A stretch of DNA of 64,000 nucleotides from Natronomonas halophila (GCF_013391085.1 NZ_CP058334.1:1612001-1676000); one strand, 5' to 3'; positions 38,605 through 47,638 are shown, numbered from the stretch's first letter. Program-made: numbers and translations. Notes: generated by a model not told the origin, from the sequence alone.

Positions 38605-40994
38605 TCTCCGTCACCTCCGAACTCGATGGTATCGTCGCTGTCGGGCGTCTCGAAAGCCATTGCCTTGTACTCGCCGTCAGCCCACATCTCGAGTTGGTCG
38701 TCGTAATGTTCCGAGAAGACCGACCCGCTCTGGCCGCCGGGGAGTATCGACCGCGAAGGCTCGCCGACCGACGAAATCTGTCGCCAACTGCTACCGGCCG
38801 AGAGGCCATCACGAGTGTTAAAGAGGGTGAATGCGCTGCCGTCGGTCGGATAGCGCGGGTAGTTCAGCGACGGGACCTGCCCGCTGAACTGGTGGTCGAT
38901 GGTCGTCCGGTGGTAGTCGCCGTAGACCGACCAGCCCTCGGCGTCGATGTTCTCGACGGCGGTTTCCATCGCCTCGGCGATGACGGCCGCGCGGTCGCCG
39001 TCGAAGAAGTCGTCGTCGGGCGGCAGTTCGGTGAGCACCCACTCCTGTGGCCACCAGCCGTCGTCGAGGCCCAGTTCCTCGAAATCGTCGCCCCACGTCG
39101 CCCCCTGGAAGGCCTCGTAGAAGTGATGGAAGACGAGGGCGGCGGCCGAATCCCGGTCCATGCGGTAGTCCCACTCCGCGAGGGCATCGAGCCACGGGTC
39201 GGCAGCGTCATCGATTTGGTCGCGAACGTCGAGAATCGCGGGAACCAGTTTCCGCGCCCGGATATCGAGGGTATCCCGCTGGACCGACGCCATGAACTCG
39301 CTATCGACTGGCTCGCCGCTTTCGATGCGGTCGTCGAGCCGTTCGTAGACGCGCATTCCGCGGAACCCGGAGGCGTACTCGAAGCCGATGGGATACGTCG
39401 GGTCGTCGACGATGCGCTGGTTGGCGGTGCCGATGTAATCGGGGTCGACCACGCCGGGTTTCTCCTCGAAGGGGATGAACTCCCCACCCGCCCAGTCGCT
39501 CTGGCCGAACGGCTCGAAGCCGTCCCATTCGCCTTCACCGGCCGACCCGTCGAAGACGCGGTTGCCGTCGATGATCTCGCCGTCCTGCCGGCGAATCGGA
39601 ATCTTGCCAGTCACCTTGTAGTAAATCTGCTCGTCGTCGACGTAGAGGGCGTTCTGGGTCGGGACGTCCATTTTCTGTAGGGCCTCGCGGTAGTCGTCGA
39701 CGCCCTCCGTCTTGCTGAACTCGTAGATGGCCTCGGATTCGCGGGTGCCGGACATGCCGGTCCAGGCGACACCGACGTGCCGGGTCTCGCCGTCGATTTC
39801 GCGGTCGATGAAGGCGCCGTGGACCGTCTTGCGGACCTCGATTTCGCGGTCTTCGCCGCCCGATACTTCGATGGTCCGGGTTTCGGTCTCGAAGTCGCGC
39901 CACTCGCCGTCGTAGCGGTACTGGTCGCCGTCGGTCTCGTAGGTGTAGTGGTCGACGACGTCGGCGCCGGTGTTGGTGAAGCCCCACGCTCCGTGCTGGT
40001 TCTCGCCGACGATGACGAAGGGGATGCCCGGGAAGCCAGCGCCCCGGACGTCGACGTCCTCGTTTGCGACCGTAATCCGCTGTTCGTACCAGACGGGCGG
40101 TACCATGAGCGTCAGATGGGGGTCGTAGGCGAGGATGGGCGACCCGCTTTCGGTGTGGTCGCCGCCGACCGCCCAGTGGTTCGACCCCCACCACGCCGGC
40201 GGTTCGTGGGCGGCCAGCCAGTCGACCAGCGACGCGTCGACCCGCTCGGCGGCCGGACTCGCCGGAAAGCCGTCGACGCCCTGTACCTCGCCGCTGGTCC
40301 CCTCGCGGATGATGGGCGCGTCGTGGTCGAACGGTTGCTCGTAGAGGCGACGGTAGTCGGCGGTATCAAGTCGGTCGCGCAGGACCGCCCGCCGGAGCGT
40401 CTCGAAACTGCCCGTCAGCCCCCACGATATCTGCGTGCCCACCAGCAGGCTATCGCCGACGGTCCACTCGTCGATGTCGTAGCCCGCCAGCGTCGACTCC
40501 AGCGGTTCGGGCCCGGTCTCGATGTAGGCGTTGACGCCGTCGGCGTAGGCCTCGGTCACGGCCTCGACGCGGGTTCCCGCCAGTGCGTCCCGCGAGGCTT
40601 CGGCGGCGCCTCGGAAATCCATCTTCGCGTGGAAGATATCGGATTCGACGGTCTGTTCGCCCACCGCGGCCGAGAGCCGGCCGTCCATCAGGCGCCGAAT
40701 CAGGTCCATCCCGAAGAGTCGGTCGGCGGCCTGTGCGTAGCCCACCGCGAAGTAGGCCGCTTTCTCGCTGTCGGCCTCGACGTGGGGGATGTGGTAGTCG
40801 TCGTAGGTGACCGTCGCCTCGCCGTACTGGCTGGCGACGGTATCGGGTACCTCCCCGCGCGTGCTCTCCCACGTTCGACCGCTCAGGGGAGCGAAGGAAT
40901 CGAGCAACCCACCTGCCGGCGATAGCGCGGCCGCCCCGACGCCCCCGCCCAGTAGCGCGCCGAGAAACGCGCGGCGCGTGGTGTCGTCTGGCAT
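38601..40994 (-). CDS. Penicillin-acylase-family Ntn hydrolase with Tat signal
   Basis: This 797-residue exported amidase has a twin-arginine signal (TTRRAFLGALLGGGVGAAAL, RR at residues 7-8). The alpha-chain region is followed by GSNHWAVGGDHT, where Ser271 would become the N-terminal nucleophile after self-cleavage, as in penicillin G and acyl-homoserine-lactone acylases. Downstream AYDPHLTLMVPPVWYEQRI and GVAWTGM fit the beta chain. A final SGSVFSEHYDDQLEMWADGEY is typical of the family. The substrate is unknown: it could be peptides, acyl amides or lactone signals. Export in folded form through Tat is usual for haloarchaea. Confidence 0.88.
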   Translation of the reverse strand: MPDDTTRRAFLGALLGGGVGAAALSPAGGLLDSFAPLSGRTWESTRGEVPDTVASQYGEATVTYDDYHIPHVEADSEKAAYFAVGYAQAADRLFGMDLIRRLMDGRLSAAVGEQTVESDIFHAKMDFRGAAEASRDALAGTRVEAVTEAYADGVNAYIETGPEPLESTLAGYDIDEWTVGDSLLVGTQISWGLTGSFETLRRAVLRDRLDTADYRRLYEQPFDHDAPIIREGTSGEVQGVDGFPASPAAERVDASLVDWLAAHEPPAWWGSNHWAVGGDHTESGSPILAYDPHLTLMVPPVWYEQRITVANEDVDVRGAGFPGIPFVIVGENQHGAWGFTNTGADVVDHYTYETDGDQYRYDGEWRDFETETRTIEVSGGEDREIEVRKTVHGAFIDREIDGETRHVGVAWTGMSGTRESEAIYEFSKTEGVDDYREALQKMDVPTQNALYVDDEQIYYKVTGKIPIRRQDGEIIDGNRVFDGSAGEGEWDGFEPFGQSDWAGGEFIPFEEKPGVVDPDYIGTANQRIVDDPTYPIGFEYASGFRGMRVYERLDDRIESGEPVDSEFMASVQRDTLDIRARKLVPAILDVRDQIDDAADPWLDALAEWDYRMDRDSAAALVFHHFYEAFQGATWGDDFEELGLDDGWWPQEWVLTELPPDDDFFDGDRAAVIAEAMETAVENIDAEGWSVYGDYHRTTIDHQFSGQVPSLNYPRYPTDGSAFTLFNTRDGLSAGSSWRQISSVGEPSRSILPGGQSGSVFSEHYDDQLEMWADGEYKAMAFETPDSDDTIEFGGDGE

Positions 40995-41107
40995 ACGGGA
41001 AGACACCACTGTATATATAAAAATGGTTGCGCTGCCGTCGATGGACGGGTATTAAAATACGGTCGTGCCTCCCACACGCCTTTTGCGGTGTCCGCCCAAG
41101 CGTCGGT

Positions 41108-41347
41108 ATGCGAGTTCGCTACGACCGGGATACCTGTATCGGGATGTTCCAGTGTGTCGCCGAATGGGACGCCTTCACGGAAGACGAGGACGCGGGCAAG
41201 GCCGTCCTCGAGGACAGCGAGGAAGTCGAGGACGGCATCTTCGAACGGGAGGTCCCGGAGGACGCCGAACTCGACGCCAAGTTCGCCGCCCGTGCGTGTC
41301 CCGTCGATGCCATCGAAATCTACGAGGACGGCGAACAGGTCGTCTGA
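41108..41347 (+). CDS. Ferredoxin with three cluster cysteines
   Basis: This 79-residue ferredoxin shows CIGMFQC (Cys10, Cys16) and ACPVDAIEIY (Cys64). The usual middle cysteine of C-x2-C-x2-C is replaced, so it would carry a [3Fe-4S] cluster or a [4Fe-4S] with a non-cysteine ligand. The middle 45 residues are strongly acidic. A similar ferredoxin lies in the cobalamin operon (47409-47636). ATG 41108 is the first start before the conserved core. The redox partner is unknown. Confidence 0.82.
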   Translation: MRVRYDRDTCIGMFQCVAEWDAFTEDEDAGKAVLEDSEEVEDGIFEREVPEDAELDAKFAARACPVDAIEIYEDGEQVV

Positions 41348-41430
41348 GCCGCCCGATTGCATGGCCGGCGGTGGACCGCTCCCGAACGCTTATAAGGAGT
41401 CGTGTAGAGGTTTCCACGTGAGGGAGTACC

Positions 41431-41544
41431 ATGAACAGTCGCTCGACCGGCCGCGACCGACAGCGGCTCTGTGAGTGGGCATCGCTCATCGGTGACGACC
41501 TACCGGACGAGTACGGGCCCTGCGGCCCCGAAAAAGACGGCTAA
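41431..41544 (+). CDS. Candidate 37-residue protein
   Basis: A short frame reads MNSRSTGRDRQRLCEWASLI then GDDLPDEYGPCGPEKDG. Support comes from a TATAAG box at 41391, about 40 bases before the ATG, and a GGGAG purine tract ending five bases before the ATG. The protein has a helix-forming middle and two cysteines but no known motif. It ends seven bases before the convergent mdh stop. It may be a real microprotein or a chance frame. Confidence 0.45.
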   Translation: MNSRSTGRDRQRLCEWASLIGDDLPDEYGPCGPEKDG

Positions 41545-41550
41545 CGCCGC

Positions 41551-42465
41551 TTAGGAGATTTTGTCGTACTGGTCGGAGAGTTTCTCGGCAGCCTCGTCCA
41601 TCAGTTCCTCTTCGTAGTCGTCGAGGTCCCACTCGACGACCTCTTCGATGCCGTTCGCGCCGAGTTTGACCGGCACGCCGAAGGCGGTGTCCTCGTAGCC
41701 GTATTCGCCGTCCAGCACGAGCGACCCGGGCAGCACCTCGCCGGTGTCGTTGAGCACGGCCTCGACCATGTGGGCGACGCCCGTCGCGGGGCCCCACTGG
41801 GTCGCGCCCTTGCGCTCGATGACGTCCATCGCGGACTCCTGCAGGTCGCCGAGAATCTCCTCCTTTTCGTCCTCGGAAAAGGAGAGGTCCTGACCGTCGA
41901 CGCGGACCTTCGAGAAGGCGGGCACCTGTGCGTCGCCGTGCTCGCCGAGAATGGTCGCGTCGACGTTCTTGACGGGCACGTCGAAGCGTTCCGAGAGGAC
42001 GTAGCGGAACCGCGCCGAATCGAGGCGGCCGCCAAAGCCGATGACCTTGTGGCGGTCGCGGTCGCCCGACTCGTAGAGGTGGCGGTTCAGCAGGTCGACC
42101 GGGTTCGAGGTCGTAATCGAGACGTAATCGTCGTTGTGCTCGTCGAGCGAGGCGCCGATGTCCTCCATGATGGGCGCGTTGTCGCCCGCGAGGTCGATGC
42201 GGGTCTGGCCCGGCTGGCGCGGAATGCCCGCGGTGATGACGACGACGTCCGACCCGGCGGTGTCCTCGTAGTCGCCCTGCACGACGGTCGTGTTGGAGTC
42301 GTAGGCGATGCCGTGGTTGGTGTCGGCGGCTTGCCCGATGGTGGTCTCCCGCTGGTCCGGAATGTCGACGAACACGAGTTCGTCGACGATATCGCGCAGC
42401 GCGAGGTTGTACCCCGCAGCCGCACCGACGGTCCCCGCCGCACCGATGACGCTAACCTTTGTCAT
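41551..42465 (-). CDS. mdh: Malate dehydrogenase
   Basis: This 304-residue LDH-like malate dehydrogenase has an N-terminal NAD-binding loop GAAGTVG (residues 8-14) and an acidic residue at the end of the second strand (VDIP), as NAD-specific enzymes have. The substrate-loop arginines ([18 protein letters not shown]), TSNPVDLLN, and the catalytic His in [11 protein letters not shown] near residue 174 follow. ATG 42465 gives the normal length; the frame is open upstream but without family sequence. It works in the citric acid cycle. Confidence 0.95.
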   Translation of the reverse strand: MTKVSVIGAAGTVGAAAGYNLALRDIVDELVFVDIPDQRETTIGQAADTNHGIAYDSNTTVVQGDYEDTAGSDVVVITAGIPRQPGQTRIDLAGDNAPIMEDIGASLDEHNDDYVSITTSNPVDLLNRHLYESGDRDRHKVIGFGGRLDSARFRYVLSERFDVPVKNVDATILGEHGDAQVPAFSKVRVDGQDLSFSEDEKEEILGDLQESAMDVIERKGATQWGPATGVAHMVEAVLNDTGEVLPGSLVLDGEYGYEDTAFGVPVKLGANGIEEVVEWDLDDYEEELMDEAAEKLSDQYDKIS

Positions 42466-42645
42466 AGTCGTTCGAAAGAGGCGGTGCGAGCCGATTAACT
42501 CTTGTCTTTTCGCCGTCCGAAGGCCGGCGTACCACCGCGCTACCGGCCGAATCTGCCGGCTCATGCCGTCGCGTCGAACCGGAAAACGACAGCAGGGGTA
42601 GCCGCCTCCGATACGCCTTTGCATCGACCGGTCGGACGGCCGATA

Positions 42646-43974
42646 GTGACAGCACGCGGACTTCGCCGGCTGTGGACCGACCCCGAGACCCGCCGTTGGC
42701 TCGCCTTCTTCGCGCTTGCGGCGACCTACGCGCTGGTATCGGTCTACCGGCTCTCGACGGCCGTCCTCGCGGACGAACTCACCCGCGCCTTCGACGTGAC
42801 GGGCACACAGCTCGGCACGCTCCATGCCTCCTTCTTCTACGTCTACGCGGCGATGCAACTCCCGGCGGGGGTCTTCGCGGACCGCCTCGGCGCGCGCCGG
42901 ACGGTCACCGGCGGCACCCTCGTCATGAGCCTCGGCGGTATCGTCTTCGCTGCCGCCGACAGTTACGCGCTGGCCTTCGCCGGGCGCGCGCTCGTCGGGT
43001 TCGGCGGGAGCGTCCTCTTCATCGCCATCCTCCGCTTCTGTGCCAACTGGTTCCGCCCGACCGAGTTCGCCCGCATGAGCGGCTTCACCCTCGCGGTCTC
43101 GGGCTTCGGTGGCGTATTGGCGACGACGCCGCTGGCGCTCGCGGTCTCCGCGTTCGGCTGGCGGCCGACCCTGACCGGGATGGCCGCCGTCGGCGTCGGC
43201 CTCGCGACGACGGCCTACCTCGTCGCCCGGGATACGCCATCCGACGCCGGGTTCGAGCCGATGGCCGGCCCCGAACCGCCCGGCGCACCCTCGCTGCGGG
43301 CCATCGTCTCGAACGCTCGAACGGTGCTCGCCGAGCGCGAAACGTGGCTCTGCGGGGCCATCCTCTTCGCCGGCACCGGCGTCAACATCACCGTCGTCGG
43401 CCTGTGGGGCATCCCCTATCTCGTCCAGACGTACGGGCTTTCGGTGACGGCGGCCTCGACGTACACGCTACTCGGCAGCGCCGGCCTGCTGGTCGGCCCG
43501 CCGACGGTCGGCGCCGTTTCGGACCGTCTCGCGGGCGCTGCCGACGGCACCGCGAGCACGGCCGCCCGAACGCGGCTCATCGTCATCGGGATGGCCATCT
43601 ACACCGCAGCCTTCGCCACCCTCGCGATTACCGGCGCACCGCCCCGAATCGTCGTCGCGGCCGTCTTCTTCGCTTCGGGCGCCCTCGCCGGCGCGTACGC
43701 GCTGACCTACGCCGTCGTCAAGGAGCGCCACGAGGCCGCGGCCTCCGGCGTCTCGACGGGGACCATCAACACGATGGCCTTCACCGGCGCGGCCATCCTC
43801 CCGACACTGATGGGCTATGCGCTGGACGCCTACTGGACCGGCGAGACCATCGGCGGCGCCCGCGTCTACTCGGAGTTCGGCTATCAGGTGGCCTTCGGCC
43901 TCGCGGCAACCGTGGCATCGCTCGCGTTGCTGTCGTCGATTCTGCTGCATCGCAGAACGGTCGCACGCGCCTGA
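42646..43974 (+). CDS. Major facilitator superfamily transporter
   Basis: This 442-residue protein has 12 hydrophobic segments and the MFS loop-2/3 motif [17 protein letters not shown] second, weaker copy of that motif, [10 protein letters not shown], follows the central loop. The start is GTG 42646 ([19 protein letters not shown]), because an upstream in-frame region has no membrane character. The order of segments resembles the nitrate/oxalate-type and sugar-phosphate antiporter branches, but substrate cannot be assigned. It is convergent with the cobalamin operon's last gene, 15 bases from its stop. Confidence 0.85.
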   Translation: MTARGLRRLWTDPETRRWLAFFALAATYALVSVYRLSTAVLADELTRAFDVTGTQLGTLHASFFYVYAAMQLPAGVFADRLGARRTVTGGTLVMSLGGIVFAAADSYALAFAGRALVGFGGSVLFIAILRFCANWFRPTEFARMSGFTLAVSGFGGVLATTPLALAVSAFGWRPTLTGMAAVGVGLATTAYLVARDTPSDAGFEPMAGPEPPGAPSLRAIVSNARTVLAERETWLCGAILFAGTGVNITVVGLWGIPYLVQTYGLSVTAASTYTLLGSAGLLVGPPTVGAVSDRLAGAADGTASTAARTRLIVIGMAIYTAAFATLAITGAPPRIVVAAVFFASGALAGAYALTYAVVKERHEAAASGVSTGTINTMAFTGAAILPTLMGYALDAYWTGETIGGARVYSEFGYQVAFGLAATVASLALLSSILLHRRTVARA

Positions 43975-43989
43975 AAGCAAAAACCGTCC

Positions 43990-45186
43990 TCAGGGGCGCC
44001 GCAGGGCGTATTTACCAAGCACGGTCTCGCCGTCGTGATACCGGACTGGTTCCTCGATGAGTACGCGCCGGTCGCCCTCGATGGCGGCCGCGGTGACGAC
44101 GCCCTCGTAGTCTCCTGACTCGACGCGGCCATCGGCCACGTCAAGCGCGTGCCAGCCGTGGACCGACGGGTCACGGTCACGGAAATGCTGGGCGACCGGG
44201 ACCAACAACCGGTCGCCGTCCGTCGCGATCTCGTGAGAGAAACCACCGATATCGGCTCGCCAGCGCCATTCGCCGTCGAGCGTGTAGCCGAAAGCCGACT
44301 GCTCGTTCGGGTGTCGCTCGTCGGTTTCGCGGCCCTCCTCGGGGAAACTGTTACCGGTCTGGAAGCAGACGCCCGATTCGGTTGCATAGACGTGGTTCGG
44401 GTAAGCGTAGACCTCGTCGCCCTCCGAGAGCGGGGTCCCGAGGTCGACACGCCAGTCGACGGCGCCGTCTGTAAGTCGGTAGCCGCGGTAGTCGGCGTGA
44501 CTCGTGATGAAGAGGCTCCCGTCGGCCGCCGAAACGTCACCGACGCGACGGAGCATATCCTCGCTGTCGCCTTCGGGGTCCCACGTCCAGCGTTCCGAAC
44601 CGTTGCCATCGAGGACAACGAGGCCATCGTCGTGGGAGCCGGGACAGCGGTTGTAGGCGACGGCGACGCCGTCGTCGAAGGAATCTAGGGAGATGGGCGA
44701 AGCATCGGCGTCATAGCGCCAGCGGACACTTCCGTCGGGTGCGAGCGCGTAGATTGCGCTCTCGAAGTGCCGACCACCATCTTGCCGCTCGTAGCGTCGG
44801 GCGGCAACGTAGGCGGTATCGCCCGCAACCGCGGCGTTGACGACCATCGGGAGAAAAAAGCGCGTCTCCTTGCTCGGGTCGCCGATGACGTCGGCGGCGT
44901 CGTGTCGCCACCGCTCCTCGCCGTTGCTTATAAACCGAATTGCACCGCGCGCGGAGCGTTCACCGACCAGCACGCCATCGGCGAAAGGGACGTGCGTGAT
45001 GGCGCTGCCCTCGCCGTCGAGGTGCCAGCGCTCGCGCCCTTTTGAATCGAACGCGCGGATTGACCCGTCGTCGAGGCCGACGACCGGTCCCTCGTCGGTC
45101 AATGCGAGCCCCGAGCGACGGCCTGCTTGCCGGGAGCCACAGGGGTCGACCTCGCCCAGCGAGAGTCGGGTCGCGGTCTTACTCAT
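43990..45186 (-). CDS. PQQ-like beta-propeller protein at the end of the cobalamin operon
   Basis: This 398-residue protein is built from about seven to eight propeller blades of the PQQ/BamB kind (repeated G-x-x-R-W-x-x-D units such as GKERWHLDGEG, GSVRWRYDADA, GSERWTWDPEG and GEWRWRADIGG). There is no signal peptide or lipobox, so it is cytosolic, unlike BamB or the periplasmic quinoproteins. ATG 45186 overlaps the DUF3209 stop by eight bases, which puts it in the operon. Known roles for such cytosolic propellers are lacking. A scaffold or ligand-binding role in corrin synthesis is a guess. Confidence 0.75.
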   Translation of the reverse strand: MSKTATRLSLGEVDPCGSRQAGRRSGLALTDEGPVVGLDDGSIRAFDSKGRERWHLDGEGSAITHVPFADGVLVGERSARGAIRFISNGEERWRHDAADVIGDPSKETRFFLPMVVNAAVAGDTAYVAARRYERQDGGRHFESAIYALAPDGSVRWRYDADASPISLDSFDDGVAVAYNRCPGSHDDGLVVLDGNGSERWTWDPEGDSEDMLRRVGDVSAADGSLFITSHADYRGYRLTDGAVDWRVDLGTPLSEGDEVYAYPNHVYATESGVCFQTGNSFPEEGRETDERHPNEQSAFGYTLDGEWRWRADIGGFSHEIATDGDRLLVPVAQHFRDRDPSVHGWHALDVADGRVESGDYEGVVTAAAIEGDRRVLIEEPVRYHDGETVLGKYALRRP

Positions 45187-45550
45187 CCGCGGGGAAGACC
45201 TCGTGGAGCGTGTGGTGGGCCTCGCCGAGGTCATCGAGGAACGCCTCGCCCTGCGAGAGCAGGCGGTCGAGGGTGGCCTCGGCATCCCGAACCGCGACGA
45301 GGCGGCCCCGGAGATAGTCGTAGTCGGCGGCCTCCGGGTCGGCCGCCGCGACCTCCTCTTCGAGTTCGACGAGCGCGGTGTCGAGGTGTCGCTTGCAGTC
45401 CGCGAGCGTCTCGGCTTCGGCGAGGGCCTCGATGTGCGGTTCGGGATTTTCGCCCAACTCATCGCGGGCGTGTTTCTTCGCGGCATCGTCGCTGAGGCCG
45501 AGGCTGTTCATCAGGCCGAGTCGGAGCGCTTCGATTTCGTGGCAGGTCAT
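45179..45550 (-). CDS. DUF3209 family protein of the cobalamin operon
   Basis: This 123-residue, mostly helical acidic protein (MTCHEIEALRLGLMNSLGL...) belongs to DUF3209, which in haloarchaea is repeatedly found beside cbiX. The N-terminal Cys3 and His4 in MTCHE are a possible metal or haem ligand pair. It sits six bases after cbiX and overlaps the propeller gene. Constant association with cobalt chelatase suggests a metal-delivery or stability partner; that is context inference only. Confidence 0.8.
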   Translation of the reverse strand: MTCHEIEALRLGLMNSLGLSDDAAKKHARDELGENPEPHIEALAEAETLADCKRHLDTALVELEEEVAAADPEAADYDYLRGRLVAVRDAEATLDRLLSQGEAFLDDLGEAHHTLHEVFPADE

Positions 45551-45556
45551 GGTGGG

Positions 45557-46744
45557 TCAGAGGGTCTGGTCGACAAGGTCGGAGACGATGCGGTCGCGTT
45601 CCAGCGACGAGGCGATGCGGTCGCTGTCCTCGGGCGCGACGGAACCGTACCAGACGCCGTCAGGGTAGACGGCGACGTTCGGCCCCTCGCCACAGCGGTC
45701 GAGACACGACGAACGGGTAATCTGGACGTCGAGGTCGCGGTCCCGGGCGGCCTGCCGCAGGCGTTCCAGCACCGTCGCCGCGCCCTGTCCCGCGCAGGTG
45801 CGGTTCGTACAGACCGCGACGTGTTTGTCGGGTGCGTCGTGGACGTGGGGCTCGTCGTCCACGTCGGAGCGGTCGGCGTGGGCCGCCTGATGGGTCATCG
45901 CGCGCAACATCGCGCGGGCGCCGCCCGAGTCCTCCTCGAAGCCGTTCATCTCGACCTTGTACTTGCAGGTGTCGCAGGACATCGAGACGTCGCCGGCGCG
46001 GGCCTTCTCGAAGCGGTCCGCCAGCACTTCCAGCAGGCGCTCGTTGGCCCCGAGGGGTTCGCCCGAATCGGCGTCGACGTAGGGGTAATCGGCGTCGAAC
46101 TCCTCGGTCCGGTCGTGGACCCGCTGGGTCAGGACGCCGTCGCCGAGCATGTACGGCAGGACGACGACAGCGTCGGGCCGGCGCTTGGCGACGGTGTGGA
46201 GTTGGTCTTCGAGCAGCGGTTCGGTGACGCCGATGAAGGCCGCTTCCACGTCGGTGAACTCTCGGCCCTCGTAGAGCAGGCGCGCGAGTTTGTGCACGTC
46301 GGCGTTCGAGTCGGGGTCCGACGACCCGCGGGCACAGAGGACGACCATCACGTCGTCGTCCTCGCGGTCGACGCCCAGTCGTTTCTCGACGGCCGCGGCG
46401 CGGTCATCTAGCAGTTCGACGAGTTCGGGGTGAACGCCGAGGTGCTTCCCGTTGTGGATCGAGACATCGTAATCGCCGCGGGCCTGCTGGACGATGAGCG
46501 GGATGTCCGCTTTGACGTGGCTGGCGGCGAACAGCGACAGCGGCAGGAGTGTCACGTCCGAGACGGTCGGCGCCAGCGAGCCGATGGCCGCCTCGATGGA
46601 GGGTTCGGCGAGTTCTAGAAAGCCGGCGTCGACCGGCAGGCCGAGACGGCCCTCCAGGTCGGCGGCCAACTCCCGGACCTGGTCGTTGGATTTCTCCCGT
46701 CGGGAGCCGTGTCCGGCGAGTACGACGGCCTCGGCGTCGAGCAT
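45557..46744 (-). CDS. cbiX: CbiX-type sirohydrochlorin cobaltochelatase fused to a 2Fe-2S ferredoxin-like domain
   Basis: This 395-residue protein inserts cobalt into sirohydrochlorin early in the anaerobic pathway. Two CbiX domains form the first 280 residues, with the metal histidines in LAGHGSR (His12) and in FAASHVKADIP near residue 80. After a linker with a CDTC pair and a His/Asp stretch (DEPHVHDAPDKH), a thioredoxin-like [2Fe-2S] domain follows with CTNRTCAGQG and CLDRCGEGPNVAVYPDGVWYG, giving four cysteine ligands. The fusion implies a redox or cluster-assisted step. ATG 46744 shares a base with the upstream gene's stop. Confidence 0.9.
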   Translation of the reverse strand: MLDAEAVVLAGHGSRREKSNDQVRELAADLEGRLGLPVDAGFLELAEPSIEAAIGSLAPTVSDVTLLPLSLFAASHVKADIPLIVQQARGDYDVSIHNGKHLGVHPELVELLDDRAAAVEKRLGVDREDDDVMVVLCARGSSDPDSNADVHKLARLLYEGREFTDVEAAFIGVTEPLLEDQLHTVAKRRPDAVVVLPYMLGDGVLTQRVHDRTEEFDADYPYVDADSGEPLGANERLLEVLADRFEKARAGDVSMSCDTCKYKVEMNGFEEDSGGARAMLRAMTHQAAHADRSDVDDEPHVHDAPDKHVAVCTNRTCAGQGAATVLERLRQAARDRDLDVQITRSSCLDRCGEGPNVAVYPDGVWYGSVAPEDSDRIASSLERDRIVSDLVDQTL

Positions 46745-47412
46745 CAGTAGGCCTCCGCCTGCTCGATGCTCTTTTTCAGTTTCCGGCGGCGACTCGGCGC
46801 GAACAGTCCCGTCTCCTCGCTGCCTTCGTAGAGCCACTCACCGACAGCGGGCGCGGCCGCGTCGTCGATGCCGAACCAGTAGCCGCCTGACGACGTCTCC
46901 GAGAGGTCGCCGTAAGGCGTCTCGACCGGCAGGTCATCGAGCAGGCGCTGGATTTCCGTCAGTAGCGCCTCGTCCTCGTGGACGAAGGAGATGCCGACCG
47001 TACCGTCGGAGGACTTGAAGCAGACCGTCCCACAGCCCTCCAGCAAGCCGCGGAGCAATTGTCGGTCGTGGCCGGCGAGCGTATCGAGCCGATAGCCGCC
47101 GGAATCGCCCTCGAAGGGGAGGCCGAGCGCGGCCGCCGCCCGGTCGCCGACTGACCCGTGGGCCTGCACCGTGTAGCTGTCCTCGCTTCGGGTGATGGTC
47201 GTGTCGTGGGCGTACTCCCGCTCGATGATGCGGTGGTCGACGGTGTCGGCGCCCGCGACGGCGGCGAGGCGCTCGGCGGCCGTCTCGTCGTTCGTTCGGA
47301 CGGTTACGCCCTCGCTTGTCACCTCGCCGTCGCCGATGGCGCGGCCCCAGAAGTAGGCGGTCTCGGGGTGGGCATCCAGCAGGTTCCTCGGGGTGCCGAT
47401 TTCGATGCTCAC
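46744..47412 (-). CDS. LAGLIDADG-like protein embedded in the cobalamin operon
   Basis: The 222-residue product looks like a single-chain LAGLIDADG-type fold. The first half has TAYFWGRAIGDGEVTSEGVTV and NDETAAERLAAVAG; the second has QLLRGLLEGCGTVCFK, EDEALLTEIQRLLDDL and a basic tail SRRRKLKKSIEQ. The acidic residue of the endonuclease motif may be represented by GDGE. It starts with GTG 47412 overlapping the ferredoxin stop (GTGA), and its stop overlaps the cbiX start, so it is a fixed operon member, not a mobile insert. Similar genes occur in other haloarchaeal cob clusters as 'cobalamin biosynthesis protein'. The function is unknown; nucleic-acid-binding regulation is possible. Confidence 0.6.
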   Translation of the reverse strand: MSIEIGTPRNLLDAHPETAYFWGRAIGDGEVTSEGVTVRTNDETAAERLAAVAGADTVDHRIIEREYAHDTTITRSEDSYTVQAHGSVGDRAAAALGLPFEGDSGGYRLDTLAGHDRQLLRGLLEGCGTVCFKSSDGTVGISFVHEDEALLTEIQRLLDDLPVETPYGDLSETSSGGYWFGIDDAAAPAVGEWLYEGSEETGLFAPSRRRKLKKSIEQAEAY

Positions 47413-47636
47413 GCGTCGCTCACCTCGATAGCGTCCACCGGACACGCTGCTGCGGCCTGCTCGGCGTCCTCTCGCTTCTCGTCGTCGAAGGTGGCAACCA
47501 ACTCACCGTCGCCTCGGTCGCTATCCGGCAGCGTCACGAGGCCGTCGTCGGCCTCCGCAAAGCGGCCGTCGCGGACGAGACAGGCGAAGATGCCGTCACA
47601 CGCCTCCAAGTCGACTGAAACGCGGTATTCGGACAT
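47409..47636 (-). CDS. Ferredoxin of the cobalamin operon
   Basis: This 75-residue ferredoxin has cluster cysteines Cys13 and Cys19 (CDGIFAC) and Cys65 (ACPVDAIEV); as in the 41108-41347 protein, the middle cysteine is missing, so a [3Fe-4S] or unusual [4Fe-4S] cluster is expected. It lies two bases after the cbiH stop side and overlaps the next gene. A low-potential donor for ring contraction or cobalt reduction in the corrin pathway is the natural inference. Confidence 0.85.
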   Translation of the reverse strand: MSEYRVSVDLEACDGIFACLVRDGRFAEADDGLVTLPDSDRGDGELVATFDDEKREDAEQAAAACPVDAIEVSDA

Positions 47637-47638
47637 GG

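Noticed and set aside
46744-47412. Homing endonuclease as a mobile insertion in the cobalamin operon
   Set aside because: The gene overlaps both neighbours by start/stop signals and lacks an intron or intein context, so it is a stable operon member.
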